Of a stretch of DNA of 64,000 bases, positions 55,394-62,847 are shown piece after piece (positions within the stretch are counted from its first letter, which is position 1; every line of letters begins with the position of its first letter). Both the position numbers and the translations under genes were made by a program. The notes under the pieces were generated by a model. It saw nothing but the letters and a program-made list of their open reading frames with translations, was not told the origin of the DNA and did no database searches. The stretch covers positions 86,186 through 150,185 of the forward strand of contig DASURP010000006.1 in NCBI GenBank assembly GCA_036279975.1, in the 5' to 3' direction. This DNA is from 66-474 sp036279975 (lineage in GTDB: Bacteria > Pseudomonadota > Gammaproteobacteria > Xanthomonadales > Rhodanobacteraceae).

Positions 55394-56854
55394 ATGATAA
55401 GGGACACGCACAGGTTGGATGCCCGTATGCAGGCAGTCGCCCCCGATCCCCTCGGCGCCCGGCTTCGCGAGGCGCGGGCGTACTTCGAGCGTGACCAGGT
55501 CGCGCAGGCCGAAGCGCTGCTGCGGGGGCTGTGCGCGGACAGCCCGGCGCGCGAGGACGTGGCGACGTTGCTGGCCGAGGTGCTGCGCAGCCAGGGACGG
55601 TTTGGCGCCGCGTCCGAAGCCATGTTTGCGCTGGCTGTCGCCGCGGGTTTCGACGCCGGAATTGCGCTGCATGCGGCCGCGTTCGCGCGCGAATGCGACC
55701 GCCACGCCGTGGCCGCGAGTATTTGCGAGGGGGCGCTGGCGCGCGGGGTGGCTACGGCCGAACTGCTCGTGCTGGCCGGACACGTGGCGCGTGAATCGGG
55801 TGACTTCGGATCCGCGCGCCGGCATTATCTCGACGCACTGGCGGCCGGCATCGACCTGGATCGCCAGAACGTGCTGGGTGCGTTGGCCAACACCAAACGC
55901 TACAGCGTCGCGAGCGACCCCGACCGCGCGCGTTGCGAAGCGTATTTCTCCAATACCACGCACGCGCGTTCGGGTCGCGCGGCCGCGGGCTACGCGTTGG
56001 CGAAGATCCTGGGCGACCTGGGCGAGTACGCGCGCGCAGCGGCGGTATTGCGCGAAGCCAACGACATGGCGCGGGCGCTGAGGCCGTGGGATGCAGCCTC
56101 GTGGCAGCATTTCGTCGAGGCCCGCCTGCGTGAGCGCGTGGCGGATGCCGGGGCCCCTGGCGCGGATTTCATGCCGGTGTTCGTGACAGGCGTGCCGCGC
56201 TCGGGTACCACACTCACGGCAACGCTGCTGGCCCGGGCGACGGATGCACGCGACCGCGGGGAGTTGCGCACGCTGCGCTTCATCGCCGAACGGCTGCGTG
56301 GCGGCCATCTCGCCAGTCCGACCGTGGTTGCCGAGGCGGCGGGGCTCTACGCGAAGATGGCGCGACAGGACGACGCGCCGGCCCGCTGGTACGTCGACCA
56401 GGATCCGCTCAACTTTCGTTGGCTCGACATCGCGGCGGCAATGTTTCCGCAGGCCAGGGTGATCCACCTGCGCCGCGATCCACGCGACACCGCGCTGTCG
56501 CTGTGGAGCCAGGAATTCGCACATCCGGACATGGCGTTCTCCAGCCGCTTCGGTGACATCGCGGCCTTCATGCAGGGACACGACGAGCTGATGGCGCACT
56601 GGAAGCAAACGCTGCGAATTCCGATCCACCAGGTCGATTACGAAACACTGGTGACCGAACCCGAAGCCGTGACCGCGGGACTCGCTGCGTTCATCGGCGC
56701 GCCACTGGTGCCGGAGCGCGTGGACGGCAGTGCGCCGGTCACATCGGCCAGCGTGTGGCAAGCGCGCCAGCCGGTCCATACGGACTCGCTGGGCCGCTGG
56801 CGCCACTATGCGCCATACCTGCCGGCGCTGGCCCGCTTCCCGGCGGCGGATTGA
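55394..56854 (+). CDS. TPR-sulfotransferase 5, variant catalytic motif
   Basis: This 486-residue paralogue diverges from copy 4. Start options are 55394 and 55427; neither ribosome site is strong. Helical repeats (RFGAASEAMFALAVAAGF and similar) precede VFVTGVPRSGTTLTATLLARA near 268, RDRGELRTLRFI, then YVDQDPLNFRWLDIAAAMFP and VIHLRRDPRDTALSLWSQEF. In the DKxPxN motif the Lys present in all five paralogues is Gln here (codon 56399-56401). The end VWQARQPVHTDSLGRWRHYAPYLPAL matches copy 3. Activity may be reduced or altered; this is inference. Confidence 0.88.
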   Translation: MIRDTHRLDARMQAVAPDPLGARLREARAYFERDQVAQAEALLRGLCADSPAREDVATLLAEVLRSQGRFGAASEAMFALAVAAGFDAGIALHAAAFARECDRHAVAASICEGALARGVATAELLVLAGHVARESGDFGSARRHYLDALAAGIDLDRQNVLGALANTKRYSVASDPDRARCEAYFSNTTHARSGRAAAGYALAKILGDLGEYARAAAVLREANDMARALRPWDAASWQHFVEARLRERVADAGAPGADFMPVFVTGVPRSGTTLTATLLARATDARDRGELRTLRFIAERLRGGHLASPTVVAEAAGLYAKMARQDDAPARWYVDQDPLNFRWLDIAAAMFPQARVIHLRRDPRDTALSLWSQEFAHPDMAFSSRFGDIAAFMQGHDELMAHWKQTLRIPIHQVDYETLVTEPEAVTAGLAAFIGAPLVPERVDGSAPVTSASVWQARQPVHTDSLGRWRHYAPYLPALARFPAAD

Positions 56855-57124
56855 CTGCCGATGAATGGTACGGCTGGTGCCGTACCTTTCGTTGCAGGCG
56901 GAAATCCAGGGGCGATAACGCTGGCGCCCAGCCTCGTACGGCTTTGCTGCCGGCGGGCCGGGCACCTGGGCTGCCGGTCATGCAACCGTGGAATCGTGAT
57001 CCGCGCCCGGTGCCCGCACCGACATGGGATGGCAGGCAATCCCTGATCCCGTTCCGCGGGCCCGGTGCTTTTCCCACGCGGCTTCGCTCCGATCACTTGC
57101 TCGAAAAGCCACAAGACACAAAAA

Positions 57125-57154
57125 GTAACATTTCGCGAGTCGTCGCGATAAAAT
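57125..57154 (+). promoter_or_regulatory. Candidate promoter of TonB receptor 2
   Basis: GTAACA (57125-57130), 18 bases including a CGCGA-GTCG-TCGCG inverted repeat, then TAAAAT (57149-57154). It is in a position similar to the AT-rich patch upstream of receptor 1 and would give a leader of about 330 bases. Confidence 0.4.
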
Positions 57155-57367
57155 CTTAATGCAAGCTGAATGATGTCACTGGCCTTAACGACTGGTTCAC
57201 GGAACCAGATACGATCAGTGGGCCTGCCACCTCATGGCGTGTCGGGACAGCGGCCGATGGGCCGAACAGGCCGGGTTTCCGGGACAAGCGTACGAGGGCC
57301 GGATCCGGAATCTCCAGGCTGGGCCGTGTTGCATGAGACTTCCACGTGACGCGGGGATTCCAAACAG

Positions 57368-57484
57368 GTTAGGAAGTTGTTAGCATGCAGCCAGTCGAGG
57401 ATTCAACCAAGCCTCGTCGGTGGCTCTTGATGGGGACCTTTCCCGAGACTGTTTCACACAATCTACGAACGTTTGGAGAGTGCA
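57368..57484 (+). promoter_or_regulatory. Conserved 5' leader of TonB receptor 2
   Basis: Ordered blocks match the leader of receptor 1: GTTARRAAGTTGTTRGCATGC-type start, GCCTCGTCG, GACCTTTCCCGAGACTGTTT and GTTTGGAGAGTGCA next to the ATG. The intervening bases are diverged, so the blocks have been kept selectively or copied recently. Confidence 0.6.
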
Positions 57485-60400
57485 ATGAGACTTAACCGAA
57501 ACGAGCTGTCCAAGGCTGTCAAGGCAGCCCTGTCGATCAGTGCCGTCGCGGCGATGTGCGCGGCGGGGAGCGCGTTCGCACAGAACGCCGGGGACCAGAG
57601 TGACCAGACCCCGCAGACACTGCAGACCATCACGGTCACCGGGTCGCATATCCGCCAGTCGGAACTTTCAACCGCACAGCCGGTCGTCTCGGTCACCCAG
57701 GCCGACATCCAGAAGCAGGGCTTCACCACGGTTGCCGACATCCTGCAGAACCTGACGGTATCCGGTACGCCCGCCATCTCGCGTCAGGCAGTGCTGTCGT
57801 CCGGCGAGTCGGTCGGTGGCTACTACATCGACATCCACAACCTCGGCGCCGAACGTACGCTGATCCTGTTGAACGGCAAGCGCCTCGGGGTGACCGAGGA
57901 CGGCATCGCCGACCTGCAGCAGATCCCGGTTTCGGCGATCGAACGGATCGAGGTCCTGAAGGATGGCGCCTCGGCCATTTACGGATCGGACGCGATCGGC
58001 GGCGTGGTGAACATCATCACGCGCAACCGTTTCACGGGCGCGGAAGTGTCGGCGTACGTCGGCCAGTACGACGAAAACAGCGACGGCACGGCGCAGACCT
58101 ACGGGATGACCATCGGCGCGCGCGGCGACAAGGGCTCCGTGATGCTGACGGCCGAGTACGGCAAGCAGGAGCCGGTGTGGACCCGGGACCGCTGGTTCTC
58201 GAAGTACCCGAACGGCCCCTACCATCCCAAGGATGGCTGGACCCTGGTTTCGCAATGGGGCCTGTTCTTCAACTACAACTATTTCACCTACGCCCCGTAC
58301 ACCCCGGGCCTGTGCAGTTCCGCGTACTGCACGCCGAACCACGATGGCAGTGCGTTCAATCCGTACGACCCCAACAGCTACCACCCGACGGATTTCGCCG
58401 CCGGCTCGACCGACCGCACCAATACCAACCTGGACTACATGCTGCAGACGGCACTCGAGCACAAGTCGCTGTTCACCAGCGCCACTTGGGATTTCAACGA
58501 CCATCTGCACTTCCAGAGCGACATCCTGTACAACCACCGCGACACCTTCGTGCATCTGGCGGGTTATCCGTTCAATCCGGGCTTCAGCTTGCCGGGTGAA
58601 CCGCTGGGCCCGAGCACCTCGATCGCGCTGTCCCCGGACAGCTACTTCAACCCGATCGGCAGCGGCCCCCTGAGCGACGGTGAGGGTCAGACGATCTACT
58701 TCTACCGTCGTGGCTGGGAAATGCCGCGTGTCTCGAACAACGTGTTGAACACCTACCGCATCGGCGGGACGCTCTCGGGTGACTTCAACATCGGCGACCA
58801 CAACTGGAACTGGGATGTCGGCGGCTACAGCAACATCAACGACGCACTGGTGACCAGCAGCGGCAACCTGAGCCTGGTGGCCGCCAAGAACGCACTGGGG
58901 CCGTCCTGGTTCAATCCCGCCACCCAACGGGTGGAATGCGGCAGCGCGGCCAACCCGATCCCGTACGGCGGCATCCCGGGCGCCTGCATCCCGTGGAACC
59001 CGTTGTATCCCAACGGTACCGTGGGCGAGGGTTCGCTGACGGGTCATCCGGATCTGCAACGGTATCTCGCGCCGATCTACCATGACACCGGCAGAGTCCA
59101 GAGCACCGAGTACTCGGCCAACATCACCGGGCCGCTGTTTACCCTGCCGGCCGGTGACCTCGCCCTGGCCTTCGGTGTCGAGTACCGCCAGGAGAAGGGC
59201 AACTTCGAGCCCGACGCCTCCCGTCAAGGCGCCCTCAGCACCGACCTCAGCACGGGCCCGACCGGCGGTGAATACACCGTCAAGTCGGAATACCTCGAGG
59301 TGAGCGCCCCGCTGCTCAAGGACGTGCCGTTCTTCCACTCGTTGTCCCTGGATGCGGCCATCCGCCACTCCAAGTACTCGACTTTCGGCAGCACCACCAA
59401 CGACAAGTTCAGCCTGACCTGGCGGCCGATCGAGGACCTGCTGCTCGGCGGTACCATCGCCCACGGTTTCCGGGCTCCGCAGATTGCCGACCTGTTTGGC
59501 GGCTTGAGCGGCACCTTCGATTCGTATGTCGATCCCTGCGACCTCCGCAACTCGGCCGGTTCCAACCCGGAAGTGGCGGCGCGCTGCACTTCGGGCTTCG
59601 GGGGCCAGCCGGGGGTGCCGGCCGGCTTCCAGCAGCTCGGCCAGGGCAACACGCCCTGTGCAAGCTTCCCGTGCCAGACGAACGTCGCGTTCCTGGCGGG
59701 CGCCAACCCGAACCTGCAGCCGGAGAAGGCCCTGTCCCGGACCGCACAGATCGTGTACAGCCCGAGCTGGATCCCCGAGTCGTGGGGCAGGCTGGACGTC
59801 TCGGTCGACTACTTCGACATCATGGTCACCAACGCGATCAGTGGCGACACCGTGAGCGCCATCCTGAACGACTGCTACGTGCTGGGCATCGCCAGCCGCT
59901 GCTCGAGCTTGCTGTTCAAGCGTGATCCGACCACCGGTGTCGTGACCTACGCGCTGCGTGGAGGCAGGAACGCGGGTGCGTTGCACACCAAGGGTTACGA
60001 CCTTGGCGTCAACTACATGTTCCCGCACACCCCGATCGGCCAGTTCCGGCTCGCCTTTGCCGGTACCTACTGGTCGGCGCAGGAATCCAAGGCCGACAAC
60101 GCACCGGACACCCCGTTCGTTTCCTTCAACGGCCTGGATGCAAACTTCCGCTACCGCGCCAATCTGAACCTGGATTGGTCGCTGGGTCCGTGGGGCGCCA
60201 CCTGGACCACCCGCTACTACTCCGGGTTCCGGGAGGATTGCTCCTACGACAAGGTGAACGGCGGTCCGGAATGCCAGTTGCCTGACCACATTTCGAACGG
60301 TAGCCTCACCCCGCAACGGCAGCTCGGCAGCACGACGTTCAACGACCTCCAGGTCCGTTACCTGATCAAGCCGATCAACGCCACCATCTCGGTGGGCGCC

Positions 60401-60523
60401 AACAACGTGTTCGACAAGTTCGGCCCGGTCATCTACGGCAACGCCCGTACTGTCATCACCCCGTACTACGCTGGCTTCGATATCGGCCGGTTCTACTACG
60501 TCCGTTACCTCCAGAAGTTCTGA
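57485..60523 (+). CDS. TonB-dependent outer-membrane receptor 2
   Basis: This 1,012-residue receptor is paralogous to receptor 1. The signal peptide starts MRLNRNELSKAVKAALSI, nearly the same as MRFDRSELSKAVQTALSL in receptor 1. A TonB-box-like LQTITVTGSHIRQ lies near 47-58; the plug has HNLGAERTLILLNGKRLG and VLKDGASAIYGSDAIGGVVNI; the barrel has several loop Cys pairs and ends VRYLQKF. The ligand is unknown. The ATG at 57485 has GGAG seven bases upstream. It is followed by a terminator, a tandem repeat and then the convergent sulfotransferase copy 6. Confidence 0.95.
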   Translation: MRLNRNELSKAVKAALSISAVAAMCAAGSAFAQNAGDQSDQTPQTLQTITVTGSHIRQSELSTAQPVVSVTQADIQKQGFTTVADILQNLTVSGTPAISRQAVLSSGESVGGYYIDIHNLGAERTLILLNGKRLGVTEDGIADLQQIPVSAIERIEVLKDGASAIYGSDAIGGVVNIITRNRFTGAEVSAYVGQYDENSDGTAQTYGMTIGARGDKGSVMLTAEYGKQEPVWTRDRWFSKYPNGPYHPKDGWTLVSQWGLFFNYNYFTYAPYTPGLCSSAYCTPNHDGSAFNPYDPNSYHPTDFAAGSTDRTNTNLDYMLQTALEHKSLFTSATWDFNDHLHFQSDILYNHRDTFVHLAGYPFNPGFSLPGEPLGPSTSIALSPDSYFNPIGSGPLSDGEGQTIYFYRRGWEMPRVSNNVLNTYRIGGTLSGDFNIGDHNWNWDVGGYSNINDALVTSSGNLSLVAAKNALGPSWFNPATQRVECGSAANPIPYGGIPGACIPWNPLYPNGTVGEGSLTGHPDLQRYLAPIYHDTGRVQSTEYSANITGPLFTLPAGDLALAFGVEYRQEKGNFEPDASRQGALSTDLSTGPTGGEYTVKSEYLEVSAPLLKDVPFFHSLSLDAAIRHSKYSTFGSTTNDKFSLTWRPIEDLLLGGTIAHGFRAPQIADLFGGLSGTFDSYVDPCDLRNSAGSNPEVAARCTSGFGGQPGVPAGFQQLGQGNTPCASFPCQTNVAFLAGANPNLQPEKALSRTAQIVYSPSWIPESWGRLDVSVDYFDIMVTNAISGDTVSAILNDCYVLGIASRCSSLLFKRDPTTGVVTYALRGGRNAGALHTKGYDLGVNYMFPHTPIGQFRLAFAGTYWSAQESKADNAPDTPFVSFNGLDANFRYRANLNLDWSLGPWGATWTTRYYSGFREDCSYDKVNGGPECQLPDHISNGSLTPQRQLGSTTFNDLQVRYLIKPINATISVGANNVFDKFGPVIYGNARTVITPYYAGFDIGRFYYVRYLQKF

Positions 60524-60546
60524 GCACACGCTGCAAGCTGTACTTC

Positions 60547-60577
60547 AAGCGGCCCCGATTGTCGGGGCCGCTTTTTT
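60547..60577 (+). terminator. Rho-independent terminator of TonB receptor 2
   Basis: A perfect stem GCGGCCCCGA / TCGGGGCCGC (12 bp when the flanking AA/TT is counted) with a 3-base loop is followed by TTTTTT. It lies 24 bases after the receptor stop. Confidence 0.9.
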
Positions 60578-60665
60578 CATGGCTGGTCGCCGAATCGGTG
60601 CTCCGGCTGGAGAAATGGGCGTGGCCGGGGACCGGCAAGGCGCGGCGCGTGGACCCGGCGGTGCC

Positions 60666-60758
60666 GCAGCTACGTGGCCCCGACGATGTTGCAGCTACGT
60701 GGCACCGACGATGTTGCAGCCGCGTGGGACCGTCGGTGTCGCAGCCGCGAAAAGCCGG
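60666..60758. repeat. 25-bp tandem repeat, about 3.5 units
   Basis: Units at 60666-60690 and 60691-60715 differ by one base (GCAGCTACGTGGCCCCGACG then ATGTT); the third at 60716-60740 is diverged and a partial fourth follows. The array lies between the receptor 2 terminator and the 3' end of sulfotransferase copy 6, in non-coding sequence. Confidence 0.85.
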
Positions 60759-60778
60759 TGCTGGCCCGTGATCGCGGT

Positions 60779-62371
60779 TCAGGCCGGATCGGTCGCCCCG
60801 GTACCCAGGGCCTGCAGCAGCGGGGCAAGCTGCGCCTGGTAAGGGCGCCACAGGTTGCCGCGGTCGGTTCGCAGGGGACCCCGTACCTGTGCGGCACTCG
60901 GGGTTGCACTGGGCGACTGGTTGCGGGCCAGGTCCGCGCAGCCCGGTTCCCAGCCCAGCCCGCAAAAATCGAAGGCCTGACGGAGGATCCGGTCCGGATC
61001 GCTCACCAGGTCGGTGTAGTTCACGTCCAGGATCGCGCCCGGCATCACGCGGTGCCAATGCTCGAGGGTGCGCTGGTAGGTCCGGAAGTACGCCGCCATC
61101 GCTGCGAGGTCGTAGCTGTAGCCACAGGTATTCCCGAAAAAGACGCGCCAGTTGGAAAAACAGGTGTCCACGGGATCGCGGACGAGGTTCAGGATTGGCG
61201 CCCGCGGCAGCGCCGCGTGGATCGGCCCCGCGAACATCCAGTTCGGCGGGTTCTTGTCGATGTAGAACGGCGTGCCGTGGGCGCGCCACTGCGTCTGCAG
61301 CAAGTAGCGGCGGCCTAGCCCTGCGTAGTCCAGCCCGGCGACGCGCGTGAGGAATTTCTCCCCGAATATGTTGCTCGTGTCGGCGGACCAGAGGAACTGC
61401 TGGCGGAAATCCATCAGTTCGCCGGCGGCCGTGACCTGCGTGTGGTTGCCGAGCATGCGTTCCAGCAGGGTGGTGCCCGAGCGGGGGATTCCGATGATGA
61501 AGATGGGTACGGGCCCTTCCATCGGCTCCTGCGCGCCGCGCGGTTGCGCGGCCGCAACCGCGGGCAGGAATCGGTCCAGCCACGCGGGCAGGTGTGGCGT
61601 TTCGTCCGGCAGGTGGGCGCGCATCAGCGCGTTGCCGCGCGCCAGCGCCTGCCACGCCTCATCATGGCGGCCAAGGTCCTCCAGGGTCGCATAGCGGGCG
61701 AACTCGAACGCTGCCTGTTCGTCGGGCGCGATGCCGGCGGTACGAATGCCGGATTCGATGGCGGGCAGCCAATTGCGCTCGGGTGTCTGCCGCCGCAGCC
61801 TCACCAGCGGCACCGCCACCGTACCGCGGTCGGGTGCCTCGGCAAGGGTTTTGGCGAGTTCTTCTTCCGCTTCGTCGATCCGGCCCCGGACGATCAAGGC
61901 CCGGCCGCGCGCATATCGCAGTGCCGGGTTGACGTTGCCGAGGGCTTTCGCCTGGTCCAGCAACAGCATCGACTCGGCATGCTGTTCCAGGCGTTTGTGC
62001 ATGGTCGCCAGCCCCGTCAGCAGCAGCGGATCGTCGCACCCTTCGAGCGACAGGCGAGCGAGGCACTCCCGCGCGGCCAGGTTCTCCCCGATGTCCAGCA
62101 ATACGCCCACCACCGCGTTGAGGGTCTCGGCATCGTCCGGCGCGATCCGGGCAGCTTCCAGGGCCTCGGCCGTACTGTCGCGTACGCGGTCCTCGTGCCA
62201 GGCGATCTGCGAGGCCAGGAGATGCGCGTGCGTATCGTTGCCGCGTCCCAGCACCTGGTACGCCGTCAATACGTTGCGCGCGCCTCCCACGTCGTTGCGG
62301 CCAAGGCTGGCCTGGCCCTTTTGCCACAGCAGGTCGCCTTGAAAGCCACGCGGCTGGGTAGCGGTCGTCAT
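60779..62371 (-). CDS. TPR-sulfotransferase 6
   Basis: This 530-residue paralogue is convergent with receptor 2. TPR-like repeats fill residues 10-230 (for example DAETLNAVVGVLLDIGENLAARECLARLSLEG). The sulfotransferase domain has IFIIGIPRSGTTLLERMLGNHT near 296, TAAGELMDFRQQF, YIDKNPPNWMFAGPIHAALP and ILNLVRDPVDTCFSNWRVFF. The tail SAAQVRGPLRTDRGNLWRPYQ matches copies 2 and 4. The ATG at 62371 (MTTATQPRGF) is the clear start. It is outside the receptor-bracketed block but close to it, and is transcribed towards it. Confidence 0.9.
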   Translation of the reverse strand: MTTATQPRGFQGDLLWQKGQASLGRNDVGGARNVLTAYQVLGRGNDTHAHLLASQIAWHEDRVRDSTAEALEAARIAPDDAETLNAVVGVLLDIGENLAARECLARLSLEGCDDPLLLTGLATMHKRLEQHAESMLLLDQAKALGNVNPALRYARGRALIVRGRIDEAEEELAKTLAEAPDRGTVAVPLVRLRRQTPERNWLPAIESGIRTAGIAPDEQAAFEFARYATLEDLGRHDEAWQALARGNALMRAHLPDETPHLPAWLDRFLPAVAAAQPRGAQEPMEGPVPIFIIGIPRSGTTLLERMLGNHTQVTAAGELMDFRQQFLWSADTSNIFGEKFLTRVAGLDYAGLGRRYLLQTQWRAHGTPFYIDKNPPNWMFAGPIHAALPRAPILNLVRDPVDTCFSNWRVFFGNTCGYSYDLAAMAAYFRTYQRTLEHWHRVMPGAILDVNYTDLVSDPDRILRQAFDFCGLGWEPGCADLARNQSPSATPSAAQVRGPLRTDRGNLWRPYQAQLAPLLQALGTGATDPA

Positions 62372-62471
62372 TGGGATGATCCTGGGCGCCGGTTCGGCGC
62401 GGCATGTCGGGCAGTGGTAACGGACGGTTGGTCCGGTTGGTCACGCCATGGGGAAACTCTGATTTTGCTCG

Positions 62472-62500
62472 TCATACCGGCGTAGACCGGAATCCAGTCG
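62472..62500. repeat. REP-like short inverted repeat
   Basis: Read on the minus strand, CTGGATTCCGGTCTACGCCG followed by GTATGACGA resembles the widespread bacterial intergenic repeat whose consensus is CTGGATTCCCGC...GCGGGAATGAC. It has an imperfect CCGG/CCGG stem. A single copy is seen in the window. Confidence 0.5.
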
Positions 62501-62791
62501 AGAAGGAGATCGCGGGCTGTGGCTGCGATACAAAGCCGGACTGGGCCCCGTCCCCGGATCAGAAGCACTTCCGGGGCAGGCTCTGCGCAAAAGACAAGAC
62601 GGCGCTGCGCGCCGGGCGACGATCAAGAGCGTTGGTCAGCGGTTCCCATGGCGTGCGTCGGGAGTCGATTCTACCGTTCCATCGCGCCAACGCGAACGGC
62701 AGCATTGGTGTTCCCGGGCCCGACCCCGGGATGGCGCCGCCCGTCCGCCGGGGTTCGAACGTCACCGGTACGGTTCGGCTGCCGGTGAACG

Positions 62792-62819
62792 GTGCGGAGG
62801 CCAGCCCTGGCCTCCGCAC
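62792..62819 (-). terminator. Hairpin at the 3' end of ahcY
   Basis: A perfect 12-bp stem GTGCGGAGGCCA / TGGCCTCCGCAC with a 4-base loop starts 29 bases past the ahcY stop on the minus strand. No T run follows, so it may be a stability hairpin or a non-canonical terminator. Confidence 0.55.
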
Positions 62820-62847
62820 ACGTGGGCCGACGGAACGGTCCGGTCGG

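Larger units (their letters stand above)
56855..57484 (+). other. 630-base gap before TonB receptor 2
   Basis: No credible gene is visible. A 61-codon frame at 56861 and a longer frame starting inside the preceding gene at 56755 have neither ribosome sites nor protein-like composition. The stretch 57110-57160 is AT-rich and holds a promoter-like GTAACA / TAAAAT pair (57125-57154). The last 117 bases are the conserved receptor leader. Confidence 0.55.
62372..62847. other. 476-base gap between sulfotransferase 6 and ahcY
   Basis: No gene is supported. It contains a short REP-like inverted repeat (62472-62500) and, near ahcY, the strong hairpin at 62792-62819 plus a CACCGG / CCGGTG pair just beyond it. 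Confidence 0.6.

Noticed and set aside
55373..55394. TATGAT just before sulfotransferase 5 as a -10 element
   Set aside because: No -35 hexamer at 16-18 bases; the sequence overlaps the likely start codon, so it is not supported.
56755..57159. Open frames in the gap before receptor 2 as candidate sulfation substrates
   Set aside because: The translations lack a ribosome site, start inside another gene or have non-protein-like composition; no Tyr-rich precursor peptide was found.
62372..62847. tRNA, small RNA or riboswitch near ahcY
   Set aside because: No cloverleaf or known riboswitch core could be traced; the SAH riboswitch would be upstream of the ahcY start, outside the window.
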